Below are positions 56,401 through 64,000 of a DNA stretch of 64,000 bases, in pieces (position 1 is the first letter of the stretch; each line of letters starts with the position of its first letter). A program made the translations under genes and the position numbers. The DNA lies in NCBI RefSeq assembly GCF_958298935.1, contig NC_084938.1, positions 6,517,501 through 6,581,500 on the forward strand, read 5' to 3'. The DNA is from Phragmites australis (taxonomy: Eukaryota > Streptophyta > Magnoliopsida > Poales > Poaceae). The notes below the pieces were generated by a model. The model was given only the letters and a program-made list of their open reading frames with translations. It was not told where the DNA came from and made no database searches.

Positions 56401-59400
56401 CTTGAATGAATGTAATATCATCAAAGAACTATCCACGAATAGAAGCGCGTGGAAGTTAACAATCTACGTGCTAGAACCATAACTTATACATCAATCTCCT
56501 TGTACTGTATTTACTTTTTTGTTACTATTATTAGTACATTTACTATTATTATTGTTTTCACCATCATCTTTTTAGTTGGATCTTGTGAGTTTCATCTCTA
56601 GCCTACCCCAACTTGCTTGGGACAAAGGCCGCTGTTCTTGTAGTGGTCTTCCAAAAATTTTCATGCTCAAAAACACTTGTGGGAAAGCATTGTTGCAAAT
56701 ATTGGTTTTTGGAAAGAGCAGGTATGCTTGCACGGGCATACACACCCATGCAAACTAGCTAGCTAGAAATTAACTTTGAGAGAGAGTTGGAGTTAACTTC
56801 CAAAATATGCAGAAGGTTAATGCATTTTATGCTTCATTTTTATTTTCAAGCTTCCATATGCAAGTTAAAATGGTAGCATTCTAACTTTTGCCTTTTTGTC
56901 TATATTTGACAGGTCTGGCGTGTAAATGACAAGGACAAGACTCTTCTATCATCCTCTGACCAATCAAAATTTTACACCGGTGATTGCTACATATTTCAGT
57001 ATATGTATCCTGGAGATGACAAGGAGGAATGTCTTGTTGGAACTTGGTTTGGGAAAAAGAGTATTGAGGTAATTGTTTTTAGTAGAAAATCAATTTTGGC
57101 TATGAATTTTTGTGAAGTCGGCTGATGCTTCTGTTAGGAATAGCATCTTGTACTTCCTGAAGGCGCTGAGCCTATATATATATGTGTGTACATGTGATAA
57201 TATGCAAAGAATCCCTTATACTCTGGAGATATTACACAGAGCAATATATATCTATCTAACACCCCCGCTCAAACTCATGGGGATCAAGCACACTGAGTTT
57301 GGAGAGATAGAACCTGTGTTGAGTTGTACTCTACGTCTTTGTGAAGAAATCAGCCAACTAAAACTCGGAAGGAACGTACTGAAGAGCAATCACCTCATCT
57401 TGTACCTATATCCGTGTGTAAGAAGCATCAACACCAATATGCTTGGTGAGCTCATGCTTCACTGGATCTCAAACAATACTGATAGCACATGTACTGTTAG
57501 AGTAAAGAGTAGGTATAGGAGAAGAAACATCAAAATCCTCAAGTAACCACTGTAACCAACTGAGCTCCTCTGTCAACAACGTCATGGCTCGCAACTCAAC
57601 CTCTACACTAAAACGAGAAACTACGATCTGTTTTTAGTCTTTCGATCAATGAGAGAACAACCAAGGAAAACACAATAGTTAGAAATAGACCGGCGATCAT
57701 AAGGATCATTAGCCCAAATTGCATCAGAATAAGCATGAAGCTGTAAAGAGCTGGAGCGTGGAAAGAAGAGACGACGGGAGATAGTCCCACGAAGATAGTG
57801 CAAAACACATAAGAGATGACTATAGTAGAGCTGAGTGGGAGCAAAAATGAATTGACTGAGGATGTGCACTGCATGAGAAATGTTAGGACGAGTGACACCA
57901 AGGTAAATAAGACTCACAACTAGATGACGGTAGCAAGTGGGATCCGCAAGAGGCTCGACATCAGTGGACCGAAGCTGAAGGTTAAACTCCATGAGTCTCA
58001 ACAGTGCGCTCATCAGTGAGAGAAGCACGACGAAGAAGATTCTGAATATACTTCTCTTAGGACAAAAAGAAACTCCCAAAAGTAGAAGAAATCTCAATCC
58101 CAAGAAAGTAATGAAGGGGACTGAAATCGAACATAAGAAATTGCTCATTGAGGCAAGCCTTCACAAAAGTAATATACTCAGAATCATCTCCTGTAATGAT
58201 CATATCAACATACAAGAGTAGAAGAGTTCGACCACGAGATGAAGTGTAAACAAAGAGCGGAGGATCATGAGCACTAGTAGAAGAATCAGTAGCAATGATC
58301 ACAAAAGAAAAGCGCTCAAACAGGTTCGAGAGGCTTGCTTAAGGCCATAGACAGAGCGACAGAGACGTCAAACCATGCCCTTAGGAATAGAATAACCTGG
58401 CGGTGGATGCATGTAGACCTCACGCAACTCACCATTAAGAAACACATTCTTGATATCAAGCTGGGAGATAGACCACTGACGCGCAGATGCAACAAGAAGA
58501 GTACGTAATGTGGTCATATGGGTCATTGGAGCAAAAGTCTCATCATAGTCATGATTATACTCCTGCTAGAAACCATGGGCAACAAGACGAGCCTTGTAGC
58601 GCTTAAGAGAACCATCAGAGCGGGTTTTGACCTTATAGACTCACTTGTATATGATAGGACGAACATATGAAGGAAGAGGAACAAGATCCCACGTGCTGGT
58701 GCGCTCAAGTGCAGCAAGTTCCTTTGCCATCACATGCTGCCAATCCTGATGAACAACAACATCACGATAAGAAGACGGCTCGGTAGGAACAACACCAGCA
58801 AAGCCAAAATAATCAGGAAGTCGAATCAAATGGCGACATGAAGAGAATAGCGAAAAGATGGAAGAACTGAATTGCCAGAAGGAGATGGCTCATCAGAAGG
58901 TGGCACAACAGGATGAGAGACAGCACGGTAACGACAAGTGTAGTGCAAAGTAAAAGGCTCAACAAAGCCAGAAGGAGCATGTGAGATGAGAGCCAAAGGC
59001 ACCGAAGAAACCATAGTAGGAGAGGGTGCCAATAGTGCCCGGGGAAGAGAAGAAGAAGCAATGATGGGTGTGATAGGAAAAGTGAGAAAAGATAGTGGCT
59101 CAACCAAGGAAGCTGAAGAAGTGGAATGAGAGGTTCGAGGATAGAAGGGATGAGACTCATCAAATGTAACATCCCAAGAAATGCCCATCCGACGAGCAAC
59201 ATGGTCCTAACACTGATAGCCCTTATGCTCAGTACTGTAGCCAAGAAAAACACACTCAACAGATTGAGTGCTCAGTTTGGTATGTTCATGGGGAACGAGA
59301 AGAACGTAGCAAACACAGCTAAAAAGACGAAGAGAAGAATAGTCAGGAAGACGTCCACATAAACGCTCAAAAGGAATCCTACCCTTGAGAGCAAAAGAGG

Positions 59401-62400
59401 ATTGTATGTTGACCAAGTATGTTGCAGTGGAGGCCGCCTCAGCCTAAAAATGAGGTGGAGCAGAAGAGGTAATCATAAGCGTGCGAGTTGTCTCAAGGAG
59501 ATGACGATGCTTGCGCTCAGCAACACCATTCTAAGCATGAGCCCTAGGACAGGAGAATTGAGACAACATACCCTGTTCAGCAAGAAAACAACGAAGATCA
59601 TGGTTATTAAGGTGTCGCTTAAGCGGTAAGGCGGCCAGAGGGCGATGCCGTGCTGGACGCCACGCTTTGAAGTGGTATGGCGTCCGTTTTATTCACAAGG
59701 CGTTCATAAGGCGGCTGTAAAGCGTCTCCATTCCTTAGGGCGGGGTGAGGCGGGCGCTATATGGGCAGCCCGTAGCCTCTGGCGGGAAGAAGCAGGAGAG
59801 AGGAGGGAATCCAAAATTGGCACAATAAGCAGGAGAGGAGATGGAGAGAGAGAACACAGAGTGAGAGAGCCAACCTCCAGCTCCTGCGCCACGCTGCGAC
59901 GCCACCAGATCCAACCTCCATCGCGCCCCTTGAATTTGTAACTATGCTTACTACTTTACTAGGATAGGATGATGATATGGCATCGCCTCGCCTCACGCCT
60001 TAAGCACTAAGGTGGTAGTGAGTCGCCATGCCTCGCCTTTACGCCTTAATAACCATGATGAAGATACTAAGCAAGAAATTTGCTAGCAGAATCAGTACGA
60101 AAGACACAAATGTGAGTGTCAACCTGAGTGCAAATCATAGTGGCAAAACACTTTTATATAGATAACACATCACTACAAGAAGACATGAAATAAATCCAAG
60201 TGTGACGAGAGAAATCGTCTATAAAGATAATATAGTAGCTATGACCTCATTTCGAAATGAAGGGAGTCGGACCCAAACATTTGAGTGAACAATATCAAAA
60301 GGACGTCGAGACACTAACTCACTATGAGGATAAGGAAGTTGAATCTGTTTACCAAGCTTACAACCCTGGCAATCTAAAGACACATCTCCTGAAACAGATC
60401 CTAAAAGATCACGACGCATGACCAAGACTACTAGAAGGAGCTAGTAGTCGAGGAAGCAGAAAGACTGGCAGCGGCAACGGAAGGAAGATGAAGCCAGTCA
60501 AGCTCTCATAGATGCTGAGAATAATGGCGTCGGGGGCGAGTACCAACCAGAGCATTCGTGCGACGATTCTAAACACAACAAAAGTTAGAATCTAGAATAG
60601 CGCGACTACCATAGTTAGTAAGCTGACCAATGGACATGAGCTGCATGGTGAGATAGGGAACATAAGCAACAAAAGGAACACTAAAAGAAGTGCAAAGGGT
60701 ACCCTGACTAGCAACAGAAAGAGAAGTACCATTAACGGTAACGACATGTAATGATATGAAGAGAAAAAGAGGATGAAGTGATGAGAGACTGGAAGAATCA
60801 AAGGCCATATGAAAAGAAGCCCTTGAGTCGAGAACCCAAGGCGGGGTATCTGACTGTGTAGAAGGTGATTTCTCAGTGACAGAAGAGGAAGTAGCAGAAC
60901 CAATAGAACTTGTTGGTGCAGAGTAAGGTAGAAACAAGGCGGCAAAATAGTGTCACAATCTCCTGCTAAGTGTCGGTCAAAGCGGTAGTCGAGATAGAAG
61001 CACCAGAGGAGCGTCAAAGATGTTTCTTTTGGTACCAGTCCGCCTCAACATGACCCTCCTTGCTGCAATAGGTGCGGCGAGGGCGGTCACCACCTCCTGA
61101 AGAGGCCGCAGAAGGTGAAGGAGTCGCATAAGGAGCAAACGACGGTGTAGCCGACGATTTAGGCACAACAGGTGGACAAGCAACCAACACTGAGGGAAGC
61201 GGTAGCAATCCAAAACCATGCAATTGAGTCTCCTCTGAGCGCAGCTCCGTAAGAGCCTCCACAAGTGTGACGTGGGGATGTCGTGCAAGCAGCTGAGCAC
61301 GACTCTACTCAAACTTCGGACGAATACGAGTCAGGAACTCGTAGTGGCATTGAAAATCCCGTTCAACACGCAGATCCAAGCGACATTGATAGGAGTGGCA
61401 AGAAGCAACACAAAGGGAGTTAAACTGACGCTACACAGCCGATATCTGAGCATAGAACACATCAACTATGGTATCATCCTACTGAAGAGACTGCTCTTGG
61501 GGAACAACATACTGATAAAGAGCATCCCTCGAAGGCTCATAGGTCTGACGAAGATAAGTTCATATCTGAAAGTCAGTAGAGAATTCAACAATCTCAGAAG
61601 AAATCTTGGGCTCCACACTAGCAACTAGAATAGACGTGGCACGAGCATCATCATCGATCTACGGGGCATAGTCAGACAACCGATCACATTACAACTCCAA
61701 AGCTTTCTGATAGGCAGAGACACCCTTCTCATAGGCAGCGGTGGCGACGTCAATAGCTGCTTTATCTCTTTTGTTGACAGATGGCTGCATGGGTTCTGTC
61801 GGAAGCTCAGGGGAAGGCGGATAAGGAATGTCGCCAAAGAGAACACCCCAAAGACGAAGGCACGCATGTGAATGCGCATATGCTGGGTGAAGTCCCGATA
61901 GTTGGCACCATCAAAGATCACCGAGCACCGATGAATTGAAACGGTGCTCGATGACATCCTAAAGAAGTGACGAACGACAACGAGAGTGCAAAGAAAAAGC
62001 GGTGGGCAACGGCAGGAGCACAAAGGTAGCGGCAAGCAACAACAAGAAGCAACAAACGATGGCGAGAGAGCAAAGAAATACCGGTAAGTGACGGCGAGAG
62101 CACAAAGAAAAGCGGCAGTTGATGTTTTTTTTTTTTTTGCTTTTTTTACTGGAACCTTATCGACACGCTGTTGGATCGGTTGGAAACCACAAGTGGCAGA
62201 TCAGATCGAGCCAAGGTGAGCGCTTGGGCTATAGCGCTCGGGCGGGTGTCACGAGCGGGCAGCGGGCGATCTGCTCGGGCAGGCGACGGACAAGCCGCTC
62301 GGTCAGGCGGACAGGAGGATGGCTCACTTGGTCGGGTGGGAGGCCGGTGTAGGTGGGCGGCTCGCTCGGTCGGGCATGAGGCCAGTGCGGGAGACCGACG

Positions 62401-63743
62401 TGGCGCGGGACGCCGAGCGTGGGAGGCTGGTGCAGCTAGCTAGGCGCAGGAGGCCGGGCACGGAAGGTCGAGCGCGGAAGGCTGGGGTGGCCAACGCGGG
62501 AGTCGGTCGGGCGGAGGCGGAGGAGCAGGAGCCGACCAACGAGTGGAGGAGCAGGAGCCGACACCGACGAGGAGAAGCATGCTGACACGATGGGAAGAAA
62601 GAGACGGGGTGGACTAGATCTAGACCGGGACGAGTTATGTCCCTAAAGAAAACCTAGCTCTAATACGATGTTAGGAATATCAACATGTATTCCCTGGAGG
62701 TCCTGGGTCGGTATATATACATGTACATGTGACAATATGCAAAAAAAACCCTTATGGGGATATTACACAGAGCAATATATATCTATCTAACAGCTTCGAC
62801 CAATATCTCTGACCTTGTAGCCATAGTTTGGTCTTAGTTAACTAATCTTTGAAGTTCATAAAAAGAACTCGAAAGGTTCAAAATATCTGCTGCCAGCTAT
62901 TTCGTGTTCTTGCTTTGTATAAACTTAAAACAACAATTATCTATGTTCTTTTGTGCATAATAGTGAGATTCTCAATAACTTCGTGCTTGTTAATTATGTC
63001 ATGTTTAATTATATGTGTTAAATCAACTTCAGCATTGAAAGATCTCAATTCTTATCCAGGAGGATAGGGTAACAGCAATTGCACTTGCAAGCAAAATGGT
63101 TGAGTCTGCAAAGTTTCAGGCTGTCCAGGTAAACCATTGATTTTTTTATGTTGGATTATTAAACCTGATATAAACCCTTGTGTCATCTCTAATGTATCCT
63201 TGCTTAATTCAGGCACGCCTGTATGAGGGGAAAGAACCGATTCAGTTCTTTGTCATATTTCAAAGTTTGCAAGTGTTTAAGGTTTACTTACATTTCATGC
63301 CTTCACTTGTATTGGTGTCATTACTTTGGGTTGAACACACAGTATTCTTACCATCTCAATTTTCATTGTAGGGTGGTCTTAGCTCTGGATACAAGAAGTT
63401 TATTGCTGAAAATGGTATTGATGATGACAGTTATTCTGAAGATGGATTTGCACTTTTCCGAATTCAAGGTTCAGGACCAGAAAACATGCAAGCAATTCAA
63501 GTTGAACCTGTAAGTAACAGTGATATTTTTATTCCTAGAGGTATATCTGACTGCAGATTAATATTATACCATCTTCCTTACCAGTCACATACTATCTTCT
63601 TTCTCTTTCCTTAGGTGGCCTCGTCATTGAATTCATCCTATTCTTACATTCTACACGATGGAAACACTGTGTTCACTTGGGCTGGAAATCTGACCACTGC
63701 ATTGGATCAAGAGTTAATGGAGAGGCAGCTTGATGTAATTAAG
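44415..63743 (+). CDS. VLN: Villin (gelsolin-repeat actin-binding protein), 5' part, runs past window end
   Basis: Fourteen exons join in frame to 585 codons: 44415-44470, 45110-45209, 53477-53545, 53616-53858, 53939-54116, 54191-54323, 54436-54598, 54912-55062, 55162-55262, 56913-57068, 63060-63128, 63213-63281, 63372-63509, 63615-63743. The start [14 protein letters not shown] and blocks such as [86 protein letters not shown] and [10 protein letters not shown] are those of plant villins. This covers gelsolin domains G1 to about G5. G6, the linker and the headpiece must lie beyond the window (plant villins are about 950 aa). Villin bundles, caps and severs actin filaments in the cytoplasm. 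The intron after exon 4 has a GC donor (GAG, then GCAAGC). Introns 2, 9 and 10 have been expanded by retroelements, yet no exon is damaged. Confidence 0.94.
44659..44673 (-). mobile_element. 15-nt retro-insertion (extremely truncated LINE/SINE tail)
   Basis: TTTTTTTTGAAAGGG sits between two copies of AAGGTGGATACATTT (44644-44658 and 44674-44688). On the minus strand the insert is CCCTTTC followed by a run of A, the form of a poly(A) retroelement end. The 15-bp target duplication is of LINE type. It lies in villin intron 1. Confidence 0.75.
44821..45007 (+). mobile_element. 5'-truncated L1 tail in villin intron 1
   Basis: 187 bp between perfect 13-bp duplications TTATGGAGCACTT (44808-44820 and 45008-45020). 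It ends CTCCTGCGTGTTCGAG plus a run of A, the 3' end characteristic of a common grass L1 family, and contains a poly(G) run (about 44921-44932). Non-coding. Confidence 0.85.
46014..47570 (+). pseudogene. Copia gag and protease region with stops and frameshifts
   Basis: Begins MAGPSPPPP with an alanine/charged coiled region. Retrotransposon gag follows (about 46500-46970: [14 protein letters not shown], then [30 protein letters not shown]). A basic GGRG-type nucleic-acid-binding tail ends near 47190, and the protease active-site motif DSGATNH lies at about 47551-47571. In-frame stops at 46233, 46965 and 47190, frame changes near 46480 and 46725, and a 2-nt frameshift just after DSGATNH disable it. 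The product would have formed the virus-like particle. Confidence 0.82.
47571..51063 (+). pseudogene. Copia pol: integrase, reverse transcriptase, RNase H (one stop)
   Basis: The frame is open from the protease to 50142, then a TGA at 50143, and open again to 51063. Domains: GAG-pre-integrase (47915-48060: [19 protein letters not shown]); integrase core (48085-48480: [30 protein letters not shown]); a proline-rich spacer (48800-49440); RT (49560-50130: [37 protein letters not shown]); and RNase H (50570-51000: [31 protein letters not shown]). The YVDD catalytic box is intact. Apart from the stop just after the RT box it is nearly complete. Confidence 0.9.
51274..52084. other. Villin intron 2, right of the Copia element
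   Basis: AT-rich intronic DNA, with a more GC-rich patch at 51600-51780 that has a partial repeat of CCAACCAACCT. From 51870 onward it grades into the GTAAT-rich repeat. No exon was recognised. Confidence 0.4.
52085..53026. repeat. Tandem duplication of ~470 bp, rich in GTAAT/TCGTAA motifs
   Basis: Unit 1 (about 52085-52556) and unit 2 (about 52557-53026) align end to end. Matching landmarks are GATCGTTACTCGTAGTAGAC, GTGCTGTATATGATAGTAAC, CTCAACTATATAGTAACAAC and AGTGTTCC/GCGTTCC with CTTGTCGTAATTGATAGTAA. They differ by scattered bases and a short gap. Within each unit TCGTAA/GTAACT motifs recur irregularly, and related sequence extends left to about 51870. It lies in villin intron 2. No coding content; origin unknown. 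Confidence 0.85.
55402..56640 (+). mobile_element. RTE-clade LINE fragment in villin intron 9
   Basis: 1239 bp between perfect 11-bp target duplications TAGTGGTCTTC (55391-55401 and 56641-56651). It encodes the RT (55780-56090: [30 protein letters not shown]), an internal deletion, and C-terminal parts. It ends with the RTE signature CCTACCCCAACTTGCTTGGG. The same family as the copy at 16844-19573 but in opposite orientation and 5' truncated. Stops make it inactive. Confidence 0.92.
57608..62035 (-). pseudogene. Copia gag-pol remnant
   Basis: Minus-strand order: gag (62035-61625, [17 protein letters not shown]); a CCHC-like region near 61080; protease (60937-60569, where the DSG box reads DSRASFHM); GAG-pre-integrase (60425-60300, [18 protein letters not shown]); integrase C-part (59416-59207, [13 protein letters not shown]); RT N-part (58829-58640, [20 protein letters not shown]); RT box (about 58215, YVDMIIT in place of YVDD); and RNase H (57960-57621, YSDAIWA). 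Frameshifts and stops are frequent, and the catalytic residues of protease and RT have changed. The piece between 60219 and 59416 is split by a hAT insertion. Confidence 0.82.
59599..60057. mobile_element. 459-bp hAT-like MITE nested in the Copia element
   Basis: Ends CATGGTTATTAAGG and CCTTAATAACCATG are a perfect 14-bp terminal inverted repeat. The flanks ACGAAGAT (59591-59598) and ATGAAGAT (60058-60065) form an 8-bp duplication with one mismatch, as expected for hAT. Subterminal GGCG/CGCC-rich repeats (AAGGCGG, GCCTCGCC) are numerous. No transposase. Confidence 0.85.
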
Positions 63744-64000
63744 GTGTGGAACTATTTTTCCTAATGAAGTAAATGATAAATCTAATTATAGAGATGAAAT
63801 TGTTCAACCTTTGTCAATGTTTTGTGTAAATGTAACTGTAGTCTTGACAATTTACATCCGACAATTGTTTACCTTGGTTCTGCAGAAAATGTGCATTGTA
63901 AAATTTGAGTATGTTAGGAGGGGAAAATGGTACTTAACATGCCCTTCAGGCCTTACTTGGATTGTAGAGGTCCTGCCATTACTAGTTGGTAGTTCTGGAA
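63744..64000 (+). other. Villin intron 14, window ends inside it
   Basis: The GTGTGG donor follows exon 14. The remaining 257 bp contain no sequence matching the next villin block (the expected G5 end), so the gene continues past the window. A TTCTGCAG at 63885 is an acceptor-like site but the sequence after it does not read as villin. Confidence 0.6.

Larger units (their letters stand above)
57132..62792 (-). mobile_element. Second Copia LTR retrotransposon, in villin intron 10, antisense
   Basis: Short LTRs at 57132-57261 (130 bp) and 62669-62792 (124 bp) begin TGTTAGGAATA and end ATCTATCTAACA. The duplication GCTTC (57127-57131 and 62793-62797) is perfect. Coding is on the minus strand. 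The G-rich polypurine tract (GAGCGGGGG on the minus strand) abuts the 57261 LTR, and a degenerate primer-binding site with GTATTAGAGC abuts the other. The two LTRs differ considerably, so it is older than the Copia at 45726. It has been hit by a 459-bp hAT element. A GC-rich stretch at 62160-62580, beside a poly(T) run (62126-62147), occupies its leader. Confidence 0.92.

Noticed and set aside
63885..64000. A fifteenth villin exon after TTCTGCAG
   Set aside because: The sequence following this acceptor-like site does not read as the next conserved villin block.
1..64000. tRNA, rRNA or organelle-derived segments and a novel multi-gene system
   Set aside because: No cloverleaf-like or rRNA sequence was noticed, and the four genes belong to known, unrelated families. 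A tRNAscan/Infernal run would settle small RNA genes.

Overview
The window is nuclear DNA of a flowering plant, almost certainly a grass (Poaceae). The genes have GT-AG introns, the first coding exon of the augmin gene is extremely GC-rich (a grass trait), and the repeats are those typical of grass genomes: TGG-primed LTR retrotransposons, L1 and RTE LINEs, and hAT elements with GC-rich subterminal repeats. The species cannot be named from the sequence alone. Only four protein-coding genes are supported. Nearly everything else is transposable element, and most of the insertions can be bounded exactly by their target-site duplications (TSDs).

Layout. 1-16.8 kb: a tandem pair of xyloglucan endotransglucosylase/hydrolase (XTH) genes, both on the plus strand with identical exon phases. 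They lie in a duplicated segment that includes their promoters and downstream flanks. Copy 1 was later hit downstream by a large foldback element carrying an AP2-gene scrap and by a solo LTR. A TIR element lies between the genes, and a hAT element sits inside intron 2 of copy 2. 16.8-19.6 kb: a decayed RTE LINE on the minus strand. 20.4-31.9 kb: an L1 LINE interrupted by a 6.3-kb LTR element that carries duplicated gag-like modules and no visible reverse transcriptase. 32.0-34.6 kb: augmin subunit 1 (minus strand, five exons). 36.8-40.9 kb: a decayed autonomous-type hAT transposon. 43.0 kb to the end: the 5' two thirds of a villin gene (plus strand, at least 14 coding exons, running off the window).

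The villin introns hold most of the DNA on the right side: a 15-nt retro-insertion, a 187-bp L1 tail, a 5.5-kb Copia element, a 470-bp tandem duplication, a 1.2-kb RTE and a second Copia-type element of 5.7 kb that itself contains a small hAT. The spliced reading frame stays open across all 14 exons (585 codons), so the gene looks functional. One of its introns uses a GC-AG junction.

Functionally, the XTHs act on wall xyloglucan in the apoplast, augmin subunit 1 acts in microtubule-dependent microtubule nucleation, and villin bundles and severs actin. They are ordinary neighbours in a plant chromosome, not an operon or a pathway. No previously undescribed multi-gene system was found. The most unusual objects are the foldback element with its captured AP2 fragment, the gag-repeat LTR element without polymerase, and the pattern of C-to-T-type stop codons in the young Copia copy.
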